The position numbers and the translations under genes are program-made. A stretch of DNA of 64,000 bases from Halorussus halophilus (GTDB lineage: Archaea > Halobacteriota > Halobacteria > Halobacteriales > Haladaptataceae). The stretch covers positions 434,001 through 498,000 of the forward strand of contig NZ_CP044524.1 of assembly GCF_008831545.1 (NCBI RefSeq), written 5' to 3'. Of the stretch, positions 16,924 to 25,148 are shown one piece after another (within the stretch, counting starts at the first letter, position 1; each line of letters opens with the position of its first letter). The notes beneath the pieces were generated by a model. The model ran no database searches and was not told the DNA's origin. It saw nothing but the letters and a program-made list of their open reading frames with translations.

Positions 16924-17820
16924 ATGAGCGAGAGCGAGAACTACGCAAACGACGTACTAGTCTCGGCAGACTGGGTAGAGGAACACTTAGACGACTTCCG
17001 GAGCGACGACCCTGAGTATCGACTCGTCGAAGTCAACAGCCCCGAATCACCAGACGACGACTTCCCGTCACGATACGACGAGGGTCACGTTCCGGGCGCT
17101 ATCGGGATGCAGTGGGACGAAGACCTCTCGGACCCGCAGGAGCGTGACATCCTGAAGAAAGACGACTTCGAACAGGTCGTCGGAGACGCCGGAATTTCGG
17201 CTGACTCGACGGTGGTCTTCTACGGCGATGGGTGGATTCCCAACTGGTTCGCGCTGTTCGCCTACTGGGAGTTCAAGTACTACGGTCACGAGGACGCCCG
17301 CGTGCTGAACGGCGGGAAGGACTACTGGGTGAACAACGACTACGAGTTGACCGACGAAGTACCGGACTTTCCGGGGGTCGAGTACCACGCGAGAGGACCC
17401 TTCGAGAACATCCGGGCGTACAAGGACGACGTGGACAAAGCCATCGAGAGCGGACTGCCGCTCGTGGACGTGCGCTCACCCGAGGAGTTCCGCGGCGAGA
17501 TAATCGCGCCCGAGGGCCTGCAAGAGACCGCCCAGCGCGGCGGCCACATTCCCGGCGCGAGCAACGTCCCGGTCAAGCAGGTGCTGAACGACGACGGCAC
17601 GTTCAAGTCCGCCGCCGAACTGCGGGAGTTGTACGCGAGTCACGACGTAGACGGCGAAGAGTCGATTATCGCGTACTGCCGGGTCGGCGAACGTTCCTCC
17701 ATCGAGTGGTTCGCGCTCCACGAACTGCTCGGATTCGGCGACGTGCGTAACTACGACGGGTCGTGGACCGAGTGGGGCAACCTCGTGCGTGCGCCAATCG
17801 AGACGGGTGAGAAAAACTAA
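16924..17820 (+). CDS. two-domain thiosulfate sulfurtransferase
   Basis: A 298-residue sulfurtransferase with tandem rhodanese domains. The N-terminal domain (about 10-145) has YGDGW in place of the catalytic loop and so is inactive. The C-terminal domain (about 165-295) carries the persulfide-forming C252 in the loop CRVGERS. It would move sulfane sulfur from thiosulfate or mercaptopyruvate to cyanide or protein thiols in the cytosol. A TATA-like AATTTATC lies near 16874-16882, and a purine-rich GAGGTGGAG just upstream of the ATG may act as a ribosome site. A DUF1059 gene follows. Confidence 0.92.
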   Translation: MSESENYANDVLVSADWVEEHLDDFRSDDPEYRLVEVNSPESPDDDFPSRYDEGHVPGAIGMQWDEDLSDPQERDILKKDDFEQVVGDAGISADSTVVFYGDGWIPNWFALFAYWEFKYYGHEDARVLNGGKDYWVNNDYELTDEVPDFPGVEYHARGPFENIRAYKDDVDKAIESGLPLVDVRSPEEFRGEIIAPEGLQETAQRGGHIPGASNVPVKQVLNDDGTFKSAAELRELYASHDVDGEESIIAYCRVGERSSIEWFALHELLGFGDVRNYDGSWTEWGNLVRAPIETGEKN

Positions 17821-17826
17821 CGACGC

Positions 17827-17846
17827 CTCCATATTGGAGTCTATTT
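17827..17846 (+). terminator. possible short terminator hairpin after the sulfurtransferase
   Basis: CTCCA and TGGAG form a 5-bp stem around TAT immediately after the stop codon, followed by pyrimidine-rich TCTATTTCC. It could aid termination, but the T run is weak. Confidence 0.25.
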
Positions 17847-17916
17847 CCGACAGGCTTCAGACAAAATAGCCCGAGAGCTTAATATCCTTTCTTTCGTTTT
17901 CCCGAGTAAGAATACC

Positions 17917-18075
17917 ATGCCAAGACAGTTCGAGTGCTTCCAACAGGGATGTACCTTCATGGTACGTGCGGACAGCGACGAGGAGATAGTCCACCTCGTC
18001 CAAGAACACGCACAGGAGAGACACGGGATAGAGATAAACCGGGCGGACATCCGCCCCGAAATCGAAGAAGCGTGA
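17917..18075 (+). CDS. DUF1059 small protein (52 aa)
   Basis: A 52-residue protein, MPRQFECFQQGCTFMVRADS... to RPEIEEA. It has the family's two cysteines (C7, C12), the DSDEEIVHLVQEHAQERHG helix with conserved histidines, and an acidic end. DUF1059 proteins are small, widespread in haloarchaea and of unknown function; the Cys/His pattern hints at metal binding. A TTAATATC element at 17879-17886 gives a leader of about nine bases. It is a separate unit downstream of the sulfurtransferase. Confidence 0.8.
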   Translation: MPRQFECFQQGCTFMVRADSDEEIVHLVQEHAQERHGIEINRADIRPEIEEA

Positions 18076-18233
18076 CTGTCACCACGAGACGCACGTCGTT
18101 CGGTAAAATGGGGTAATCTGTGGCCTGAACGGATTCGAACACATTTTTAGTAGCCCTCAAGATGGAAAATCTTAAACCTATAGTCGTATGGCCAAAATTC
18201 CTACAACCGTCGAACGCTCGATTACAGGTAAGA

Positions 18234-19007
18234 GTGACCGAGAGTAGCGAACGAGGAGACGAGGACGCGCTGGTCGAGATAACGAAACGGACGAGTTTGT
18301 TCACCAGACTACGCGACGGTCCAATGGAGAAAGGAGAACTTCCGGAGCAGTTGCCCGTCTCTCGGTCTACCGTCCAGCGAGCGACGAACTCGTTCGTCGA
18401 ACAGGGGCTACTTCGTGAAGAAGACGACCGAGTGGCACTCACTGAAACGGGCCACCACGTCGCCGAGTCGCTCCAAGCGGTTCGAACGAAGCTCAGGGCT
18501 GCCGACCACCTCGCACCGTTCTTGGACGCCCTCGACGCTGACGTGGACGTTCCGGTCGAGTCGTTCGCGGACGCCGAGGTGTTTCAGGCCGACTCGTCGG
18601 CAGTCCACAGCGGGACGAAACAGATCGTGGACCTGATTACGGAGGCCGATTCCCTGCGGATGTTCTCGAACGTCGTCTCGCCGTTCTACATCGACGCCTT
18701 GTGTCGGGAGGCACTCGATGGGACCGACGTAGACGCTATCTTCGACGGGCAAGCAGTCGAGATTCTGTTCGAGAACTACGGGAGCAAGTCCCGTCAAGCC
18801 GCCAAGACGGGGCGGTTCAACGTCCGGCTACACGACGAGATTCCGTTCGAACTGTTCCTCAGCGAGGAGCGCGTCACCCTCGCGTCGTACGGCGAGGACG
18901 CCATCCAACGCGTGTTCGTCCAGTCCGACGACCGGGACGTGGTGTCGTGGACCGGAACACTGTACGAGACGTACCAGCAGCAGTCGGAGTTCGTCAGACT
19001 GTTCTAA
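18234..19007 (+). CDS. FilR1-domain transcriptional regulator
   Basis: A 257-residue regulator. An N-terminal winged helix (about 15-80) contains GELPEQLPVSRSTVQRATNSFVEQGLL. A FilR1-type middle domain runs from about 110, with EVFQADSSAVHSG and the conserved FELFLSEERVTLASYGED near 210-228. In methanogens FilR1-type proteins sense acyl-homoserine-lactone-like signals; the haloarchaeal ligands are unknown. The GTG at 18234 was chosen because the codons before it (from ATG 18162) are less acidic and lie in AT-richer DNA. The start is uncertain. Confidence 0.75.
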   Translation: MTESSERGDEDALVEITKRTSLFTRLRDGPMEKGELPEQLPVSRSTVQRATNSFVEQGLLREEDDRVALTETGHHVAESLQAVRTKLRAADHLAPFLDALDADVDVPVESFADAEVFQADSSAVHSGTKQIVDLITEADSLRMFSNVVSPFYIDALCREALDGTDVDAIFDGQAVEILFENYGSKSRQAAKTGRFNVRLHDEIPFELFLSEERVTLASYGEDAIQRVFVQSDDRDVVSWTGTLYETYQQQSEFVRLF

Positions 19008-19069
19008 ATTCGGCGCTCGTCGCCAGCAGTGCCGACAGATTTAGCAGGCGCGACTTCGACGTTCCGCCG

Positions 19070-19267
19070 ATGAACGTTCGCAACGCGGCCGTGTCAGCAC
19101 TCGCGGCCGTCTGTTCGTTTCTACTCGTCGGAGCACTCGTGACCGAGATACTCAGCACTCGCATCTGGCCGTCGCTCTTCGTCGGTATTCCTGCCGGAGT
19201 GGTCGCCGGAATCGGCACGTATGTGGCGACGTACTATCTGCTCGCTCGACGTTCGGGTGACTCGTAA
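19070..19267 (+). CDS. small two-helix membrane protein (65 aa)
   Basis: A 65-residue protein with two membrane helices: SALAAVCSFLLVGALVTEIL and SLFVGIPAGVVAGIGTYVATYYLL, joined by a short polar loop. The C-terminus is LARRSGDS. The arginines at the second helix end suggest both ends face the cytosol. Similar small hairpin proteins are common in haloarchaea and have no assigned function. It starts 62 bases after the regulator and ends 82 bases before the ComA-type gene, all on the same strand. Confidence 0.65.
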   Translation: MNVRNAAVSALAAVCSFLLVGALVTEILSTRIWPSLFVGIPAGVVAGIGTYVATYYLLARRSGDS

Positions 19268-19349
19268 TCCGCCGTCGCTTCGCTCGCCAAACGCCCCTGT
19301 TCGCCAAACGCCTTTGTACCAGTTCGTCGTACCCCGGCCGGGGGTTCCG

Positions 19350-20171
19350 ATGGACAGAGCATTCGACTTTCTACACGTCAACGAACGCGAATCGAAGCCA
19401 CGAGAGAAGGGTATCACCGAGATACGAGGTCCCTATTACGACCCGATGGGGCCCCGGGAGTTACAGGACATCCTCGACACGATGGGCGAGTACGTCGATA
19501 TCTACAAGTTCTCGGGCGGGTCGTTCGCACTGATGCCCGAGGACGTGGTCGAGGAACTCATCTCGGTCTGTCACGACTACGACGTACAGGTCTCGACCGG
19601 TGGATTCGTCGAACACGTCCTCGTGCAGGACTACGACAAGGTAGAGCAGTACGTAGAGGAAGCCGGGAACCTCGGTTTCGACGTCGTGGAGATATCGTCC
19701 GGGTTCCTCGCCATCGACACCGACGATTTGGTGGCACTGACGGAGTTAGTGCAGGAGAAGGGCCTGAAGGCCAAACCCGAAATCAACGTACAGTTCGGTG
19801 CTGGTGGGGCGTCATCGGTCGAAGAACTCGAAAGCGAGGCTGCCATCGACCCCGCGAGCGCCATCCGGGAGGCAGAACGCCACCTCGACGCGGGTGCGTA
19901 CAAGATAATGGTCGAATCGGAGGGCATCACCGAGCGAGTTCGCGAGTGGCGCACCGACGTGGCGTTCGAAATCGCCAACGAAGTCGGCATCGAGAACTGC
20001 GTCTTCGAAGCCGCCGACCCGGAGGTGTTCGAGTGGTACATCAAGAACTTCGGCCCGGAGGTAAATCTCTTTGTAGATAACTCACAGATAGTAGAGCTAG
20101 AATGTATGCGGTCGGGACTGTGGGGCAAGAAGAGTTCGTGGGGCCGTATCGCATCATACGACCGGGAATAG
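19350..20171 (+). CDS. phosphosulfolactate synthase-like protein (ComA family)
   Basis: A 273-residue TIM-barrel protein of the ComA family, which adds sulfite to phosphoenolpyruvate. Features include GPYYDPMGPRELQDILDTMGEYVDIYKFSGGS near 24-55, VQVSTGGFVEHVL near 80-95, GFDVVEISSGFL near 110 and the closing MRSGLWGKKSSWGRI. In methanogens it starts coenzyme M synthesis, but no other coenzyme M gene is seen here and haloarchaea lack methanogenesis, so the end product is probably sulfolactate or another sulfonate. The start was set at ATG 19350; the longer reading frame adds only non-conserved sequence. Confidence 0.88.
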   Translation: MDRAFDFLHVNERESKPREKGITEIRGPYYDPMGPRELQDILDTMGEYVDIYKFSGGSFALMPEDVVEELISVCHDYDVQVSTGGFVEHVLVQDYDKVEQYVEEAGNLGFDVVEISSGFLAIDTDDLVALTELVQEKGLKAKPEINVQFGAGGASSVEELESEAAIDPASAIREAERHLDAGAYKIMVESEGITERVREWRTDVAFEIANEVGIENCVFEAADPEVFEWYIKNFGPEVNLFVDNSQIVELECMRSGLWGKKSSWGRIASYDRE

Positions 20172-20216
20172 CTCGAACCCAATAAACGACAAACTTCCAC
20201 TATATCCGCCGGAAAT

Positions 20217-20224
20217 AATTTATC
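20217..20224 (+). promoter_or_regulatory. TATA-like element before the leader peptide and MBL gene
   Basis: AATTTATC is centred about 26 bases before the ATG at 20247. That spacing would make 20247 the leaderless start, not the start of the MBL gene at 20288. Confidence 0.4.
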
Positions 20225-20246
20225 CCTAACGTCTGTGGGTTTGGGC

Positions 20247-20291
20247 ATGATTCACCCGGCGCATCGAAGGGAGTGGCGACCGAGGCGATGA
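20247..20291 (+). CDS. 14-residue upstream leader peptide (putative)
   Basis: A mini reading frame from ATG 20247 to TGA 20291 encodes MIHPAHRREWRPRR. It begins at the position where a leaderless transcript should start, given the TATA element at 20217-20224. Its stop overlaps the ATG at 20288 of the MBL gene as ATGA, the usual sign of translational coupling. The peptide is strongly basic, unlike haloarchaeal proteins in general. It may be a regulatory leader or chance. Confidence 0.35.
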   Translation: MIHPAHRREWRPRR

Positions 20292-21976
20292 GGTTTAGTT
20301 ATCAAGTGGCGAATCCCCGGAGCGGTGGAGAGTCCTACCTCCTCCGCTTCGAAGGGGCGCTCGACGGACAGACAGCCTGCGTACTGGTCGATTCTGGACA
20401 AGGGGTAGACCTCGACTCGTTGCTCGGCGACGACGAGTATCTCACCGCAGTACTGCTGACTCACGCACACCTCGACCACTACGTGTCGCTGTCAAAAACG
20501 CTCCGACACGGCGCGCCCGTTTACGCCTCCCAACCGACGGCGAACGTCCTCGAACACGTGCTGACCGAGGGCGAGAAGAACTACGACATCGGCGATTCGG
20601 ACGACGTTCTCGACGCGTTGACCCCCGTGACGGAGTGGACCTCTCTGCTCGCTGAAGTAGACGTTCGTGCGGTTCCAGCAGGACACGTCCCCGGTGGAGC
20701 TGGATTCGTCTTTCGGTTCCGCGACGACGAGGAGTACAATCACGTCTTCGTGACCGGCGACTTCACGACCCGCACCGCTGGTGGGTACCCTGGTCTCGCG
20801 ACGACGTTTCCGGCCGACGTGGACGCACTCATCACGAACGGGACGACCCGAAACGGGGTCGAACGGACGCTCACCGACGCGACTTCTACTGCACTTCGAC
20901 GCGCCGAAGAGGGTTCGACCGTCCTCCTGACAGCAAGCGGTCTGACCGGCGTCTCGATGGCGTACCGACTCGGCCACCTCAGCGACCAACTCGACTGCTC
21001 GGTTCCGATTACGCTCGTCGGGCAGGCAGCCAAACTGTACGAAGACCTCGACTACGACGTACCGAACGTCGAAACGGTCCCCGTGTTCGACGGTGTCTCG
21101 GAGCTCCTCGCACGCGGCAGAATTACGATTTCAGGTCCCGAAATCCCGGTCGAAGGAAGTTCCCGGACGCTCTTCTCCGCAATCGAAGACGACGCGGCCG
21201 CGACACTCGTCCAACTCACTGGTGGGGCGACGAACCCCGTCGAATCCGCCTCCTGCACGGTCTACGACTTCGAACTCGTCAACCACCCGACGCTCGATAC
21301 TGTCGATTCAGTCGTCTCCGCGTTGGACCCGATTCAAATCGTCGTCGGGCACGGCACGCGGCGGCAACTGAACCAGTATCGCGGCCGGTACGACGACGGG
21401 TTCGTCTGGTTGGGAGCCACCGACGACGAGAACGTCCTCTACGACGACGGTCGCTGGCTCGCGCCACCTTGGTTGGACGAAGCGGCCGCAGACGCCATCC
21501 GACGACAGGACTGGCGACAGAACGGCGTCCGAACTGGAACCGGCGAAGTCGAAGGCTGGGACGACGTGCCGCCCGTCGAGCGCGACGACTCGTCGTCGCT
21601 CGATCTCTCGACCGAGGGATTGCTGCTGGACGAACTCGAATCGCAGTTCCGTTCACCGTCGATGCCCGACGTGAACACTCGGGACGGAACTGACGACGAA
21701 GCGGTGACGAACGACGGCGCGAGAGCAGATGCGAGCACCACCGAGCGCGACGATTCGAGGGAAGAGACAGCCACCGAACAGTTCGACGGTGAATTCCAAG
21801 CGGAGCTACGCAGTCGGCTGGAGACTATCGAGAACGCGGTCTCAGCGCCCGAGTCTCGGATTCGGGCACGCGTCGTGGACGCCGGTGAGGACGTAACGTT
21901 GTTGCGCGTGGTCGAGGGCGACCCAGAGTTCGAACACGGCGAGGAGTTGGACCTGATTCTTTCCGAGTCGGACTGA
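20288..21976 (+). CDS. metallo-beta-lactamase-fold hydrolase with long acidic tail
   Basis: A 562-residue protein. The MBL core (about 5-200) has the metal motif HAHLDH near 59-64, GHVPGG near 133 and TGDF near 156. A beta-CASP-like insert follows (about 180-310), then HGTRRQ near 355, close to what RNA-processing MBL enzymes show. About 150 residues of acidic low-complexity linker precede a C-terminal domain of about 60 residues. RNA endo- or exonuclease activity is plausible but not certain. The start at 20288 was preferred over a GTG at 20273. Confidence 0.75.
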   Translation: MRFSYQVANPRSGGESYLLRFEGALDGQTACVLVDSGQGVDLDSLLGDDEYLTAVLLTHAHLDHYVSLSKTLRHGAPVYASQPTANVLEHVLTEGEKNYDIGDSDDVLDALTPVTEWTSLLAEVDVRAVPAGHVPGGAGFVFRFRDDEEYNHVFVTGDFTTRTAGGYPGLATTFPADVDALITNGTTRNGVERTLTDATSTALRRAEEGSTVLLTASGLTGVSMAYRLGHLSDQLDCSVPITLVGQAAKLYEDLDYDVPNVETVPVFDGVSELLARGRITISGPEIPVEGSSRTLFSAIEDDAAATLVQLTGGATNPVESASCTVYDFELVNHPTLDTVDSVVSALDPIQIVVGHGTRRQLNQYRGRYDDGFVWLGATDDENVLYDDGRWLAPPWLDEAAADAIRRQDWRQNGVRTGTGEVEGWDDVPPVERDDSSSLDLSTEGLLLDELESQFRSPSMPDVNTRDGTDDEAVTNDGARADASTTERDDSREETATEQFDGEFQAELRSRLETIENAVSAPESRIRARVVDAGEDVTLLRVVEGDPEFEHGEELDLILSESD

Positions 21977-22060
21977 CGGAAATTTCTGCGCTCCCCGACT
22001 TAAATGCTGGCCAGTTTAACGCGGTTCGTCTTGCTACTCTATACCCAACAGCGAATCGTC

Positions 22061-22360
22061 ATGTCAAACGTCACCGAGACCGTCGAATCCCCGACGAGGA
22101 CGGAGTCGCCACCGACGCCGGAAGTTCGGTACGAGGCGTCGAACGAGGAGACGCTCGGGAACGCAGTCGTCGGAGCAGTCGCGGCGGAGGAAGGCGTCGA
22201 GGAGTCCGAGCTGAATCCGCTCTCGGGTGCGCTCTACCCGGCGGCAGAGAACGTCCTCTTCGAGAACACGGCCGACTCGGCAGACGACTGGTTCTTCTCG
22301 TTTCGGTATCACGGCTACGACCTGACCGTCCGCGCAGACGGTACCATCCTCGTCCGATAA
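22061..22360 (+). CDS. HalOD1 output-domain protein
   Basis: A 99-residue protein. The C-terminal 75 residues match HalOD1, a haloarchaeal domain usually found alone or attached to response regulators: NAVVGAVAAEEGVEESELNPLSGALYP, then a strand pair ending FSFRYHGYDLTVRADGTILV. The first 25 residues are a Thr/Glu-rich linker. It probably acts as a signalling output module by protein contact. The ATG at 22061 was chosen over one 19 codons earlier because the extension is hydrophobic and not conserved. A second HalOD1 protein lies at 49142-49369. Confidence 0.8.
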   Translation: MSNVTETVESPTRTESPPTPEVRYEASNEETLGNAVVGAVAAEEGVEESELNPLSGALYPAAENVLFENTADSADDWFFSFRYHGYDLTVRADGTILVR

Positions 22361-22413
22361 CGGGAGACGACGTTAGTTTCGGTGACGACGGAAAACGGAG
22401 TTTTCGGAAAAGA

Positions 22414-22707
22414 CTACGCGGAGACAGAGGCCGCCTCTTCGAGGTGGTCTCCCTCCCACTCGCGTCGAGCCTCGATTTCGCGGTCGCCGCGGTCGGTCAG
22501 CACGTAGTAGTTGGTTCGGCGGTCACGCTGGCCCTTCTCTACAAGTCCTTTCTCGACCAAGGTGTCGAGGTTCGGATAGAGTCGGCCGTGGTGGATCTCC
22601 TTCTCGTAGTAGTTCTCCAACTCCTCTTTGATTGCGAGGCCGTGCGGCTCGTCCTCTCCGGCGATGACGTATAGCAGGTCACGCTGGAAACCAGTCAGGT
22701 CGTGCAT
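22414..22707 (-). CDS. PadR-family transcriptional regulator
   Basis: A 97-residue regulator of the PadR family. The DNA-binding core reads LTGFQRDLLYVIAGEDEPHGLAIKEEL at 4-30, the recognition helix contains HHGRLYPNLDTLVEKGLV at 39-56, and the wing is RRTNYYVLTDRG. A final acidic helix is the dimer contact. PadR proteins are typically ligand-responsive repressors of nearby genes. Its start lies about 250 bases from the divergent DUF354 gene of the glycan island, which makes that island a possible target. Confidence 0.9.
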   Translation of the reverse strand: MHDLTGFQRDLLYVIAGEDEPHGLAIKEELENYYEKEIHHGRLYPNLDTLVEKGLVEKGQRDRRTNYYVLTDRGDREIEARREWEGDHLEEAASVSA

Positions 22708-22962
22708 GGGTTACACTGCATGATAGTTATCGTATAAATATAAACTTGGTGGCCGTTGAAACCCGTTGGATGGGGCAGAGTCGGGGACGGGATGGGTCAC
22801 GCGACGGCAGACGATAAGTTCGGTTCTCGAATTGCCGTCGTCTTCGAAACACGCTGAACGTTTCAGGGGCCGCATAACAATACGGAATCCAGACGATTTC
22901 TCCCTCATGACAGTCGGAGACGTACCGATAGGTGCGCCGACGAGCGTCGATGGAGAAGACAC

Positions 22963-24162
22963 ATGAAATATCTGTTTTTCACGAACACTCCCGCACAAGC
23001 CCACCAGTACCGTCACGCAGTGAAACGACTCGGGGAGCGTGGCCACGACGTACTGGTCCTCGCCCGAGATTACGGCTGTACGAAAGCACTGCTGGAGTAC
23101 CACGACCTACCGTACGAACTGTACGGCGAGTGTGGCACCGTGAAGTTCTCACTCGTGCAGGAGTTGCCGAAACACTACTACAAACTCGCCAGACTCGCAC
23201 GGCGGTTCGACCCTGACTGCGTCTTCGGCCGCGGGTCCTACGCCGCACTCGCGGGAGCGGTAACGGGGGCGACTGTCGTCCTCGTAGACGACTCGGAAGG
23301 GACACACCTCGACCACGCGCTCTCGTCGCTCTCGACGGACGTGTTCCTCACGCCCCACACGTTCGGCAAGGACCTCGGCGAGAACCACTACGAGTTCCGC
23401 GGGTTCAAGGAGTTGGCGTATCTCCACCCCGAGACGTACGAGCCATCGACCGACATCCGCGACAAGTTGGGTGTCGATGAGGACGAATCGTACGCTATCG
23501 TCCGACTCAACGCCTTCGGCTCGCATCACGACGTCGGACAAGCGGGGTTCACGCCCGAGCGTCGCGTCGAACTCGTGGAGGCGCTCTCCGAACACGCGAC
23601 GGTCTTCGTCTCGGACGAGGGGGGCGACATGGCAATCGAGCAGACGGCGGCGCGACCGTTCGACTTGCACCCCGCGTTGCTCCACGACGCACTCGCAGAA
23701 GCAGACTTGCTCGTGGCAGACACGCAGACGATGGTGACGGAGGCCGCATTACTCGGCACGCCCGCAATTCGCTCCAATTCGTTCGTCGGTGACGGCGACA
23801 TGGGCAACTTCGTGGACCTCGAACGACACGGCCTCATCTACAACCTCGAAGCGTTCGACGCAGTGCTAGAAATTGCGACCGAGTTGCTGGAGATGGACGC
23901 GAAAGCCGACTGGCCGGAGAAACGCGACGAGTATCTCGAAGACAAGGTGAACCTCACCGACGTACTGCTCGACGTGGCCGCGACCCCGACCACGCCAGAG
24001 CGAGTCGAGGGAATCTCGGCGCGTGGGGGCGGGCAGACCGGACCGATGCTTCCGTTCGACCCCGAGAAGTTGCGGAGCGACGGGGGAACGCGAGACGACG
24101 AACGAGCAAACCGACGCGGCGACGGACGAACAAACCGACGCGGCGACGGAGGGAAGCGATGA
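22963..24162 (+). CDS. DUF354 glycosyltransferase-like protein (copy 1)
   Basis: A 399-residue protein of the DUF354 family, which resembles UDP-GlcNAc 2-epimerase/GT-B folds. The N-terminal Rossmann half is at 1-180 (YLFFTNTPAQAHQYRHAVKRL; VLVDDSEGTHLDHAL; FLTPHTFGKDLGENH). The C-terminal half at 185-345 contains PFDLHPALLHDALAEADLLV and GTPAIRSNSFVGDGDMGNF. The last 50 residues are a non-conserved basic tail with a 24-base DNA repeat (exact 20-mers at 24107 and 24131) giving RRGDG units. It overlaps the next gene as ATGA. A role in cell-surface glycan assembly is inferred from context. Confidence 0.85.
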   Translation: MKYLFFTNTPAQAHQYRHAVKRLGERGHDVLVLARDYGCTKALLEYHDLPYELYGECGTVKFSLVQELPKHYYKLARLARRFDPDCVFGRGSYAALAGAVTGATVVLVDDSEGTHLDHALSSLSTDVFLTPHTFGKDLGENHYEFRGFKELAYLHPETYEPSTDIRDKLGVDEDESYAIVRLNAFGSHHDVGQAGFTPERRVELVEALSEHATVFVSDEGGDMAIEQTAARPFDLHPALLHDALAEADLLVADTQTMVTEAALLGTPAIRSNSFVGDGDMGNFVDLERHGLIYNLEAFDAVLEIATELLEMDAKADWPEKRDEYLEDKVNLTDVLLDVAATPTTPERVEGISARGGGQTGPMLPFDPEKLRSDGGTRDDERANRRGDGRTNRRGDGGKR

Positions 24163-25118
24163 GCGTCACCCAACGCCCGAAAGGGATTACTGACCTGAGC
24201 GTCCTCAACCTCGTCTCGAACCGGGACGCTCGTTTCTACCAACAGCAGACGAAAGTCCTCACTCGACAGGGAGTCGAGTGTACGACTTCGACCCCGCCGG
24301 GCGACCACTTCACGGACGGCGACGTAGACCGCAAACCGCTGGACTACGTCCGATACTTCCCGAAGGTGGTCCGCGAGTCGTTCTCGGGGTACGACCTCGT
24401 CCACGCGAACTACGGGCTGACCGCGCCGATGGCGCTCGCACAGGCTCGTCTACCGGTCGTCCTCTCGCTGTGGGGGTCGGACTTGATGGGCGAGTACGGC
24501 TGGCTAAGCAAGCGCTGTGCCCACCACTGTGACGCGGTCATCGTCATGTCCGACGAGATGGCCCGCGAACTCGGCGAGCCCTGCTACGTCATTCCCCATG
24601 GAATCGACACGGAGCGGTTCGCACCCCGACCGACTGCGGAAGCCAGAGCACAAGTCGGCTGGGACCCCGACGCTCGACACGTTCTGTTCCCGTACCCGAC
24701 GACCCACGAGGTGAAAGACCACCCTCGCGCGATGAAAATCGTCGAGCGGGCCAACGAGCAAGTCGGGCCAGACGTTGAGCTACAGGTCGTCTCCGGGGTT
24801 GCCCACGCCGAAGTCCCGACCTACATGAACGCCGCCGACGCGCTCTTGCTGACCTCCCGACGCGAAGGCTCGCCAAACTCCGTGAAGGAAGCGATGAGCT
24901 GTAACCTGCCGGTCGTCTCCACCGACGTGGGCGACGTGCGCGAGCGGATGGACGGCGTCTCGCCAGCGACGGTCAGCGACGACGACGACGACCTCGTGGA
25001 CGGACTGGTGGACGTGTTAGAAGAACCTCGGCACTCGAACGGCCGCGAAGCCGTCCGAGACATCAGCCTCGAACGGATGGGCGAGCGGATTCGCGGCGTC
25101 TACGAGACGGTGCTGTAG
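24159..25118 (+). CDS. glycosyltransferase family 4
   Basis: A 319-residue GT-B glycosyltransferase. The N-terminal half includes GYDLVHANYGLTAPMALAQ near 76-95 and SLWGSDLMGEYGW. The C-terminal half carries the retaining GT4 signature: VPTYMNAADALLLTSRREGSPNS followed by KEAMSCNLPVVSTDVGDVRE, with the donor-binding glutamate in EGSPN. VIPHGIDTERFAP is typical of the family. It starts within the stop of the DUF354 gene (ATGA), so the two are translationally coupled and probably work in the same glycan pathway. Confidence 0.92.
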   Translation: MSVTQRPKGITDLSVLNLVSNRDARFYQQQTKVLTRQGVECTTSTPPGDHFTDGDVDRKPLDYVRYFPKVVRESFSGYDLVHANYGLTAPMALAQARLPVVLSLWGSDLMGEYGWLSKRCAHHCDAVIVMSDEMARELGEPCYVIPHGIDTERFAPRPTAEARAQVGWDPDARHVLFPYPTTHEVKDHPRAMKIVERANEQVGPDVELQVVSGVAHAEVPTYMNAADALLLTSRREGSPNSVKEAMSCNLPVVSTDVGDVRERMDGVSPATVSDDDDDLVDGLVDVLEEPRHSNGREAVRDISLERMGERIRGVYETVL

Positions 25119-25148
25119 CGAGGTACGGAAGAAAAAATTTTTGTGGAC

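Noticed and set aside
18131-18140. GGATTCGAAC resembling the T-arm of a tRNA on the minus strand
   Set aside because: The flanking bases cannot form the 5-bp T stem, and no acceptor or anticodon arm is found around it.
24107-24150. Two 20-base repeats as a possible CRISPR or transposon end
   Set aside because: They lie in frame within the basic tail of a coding gene and simply encode repeated RRGDG units.
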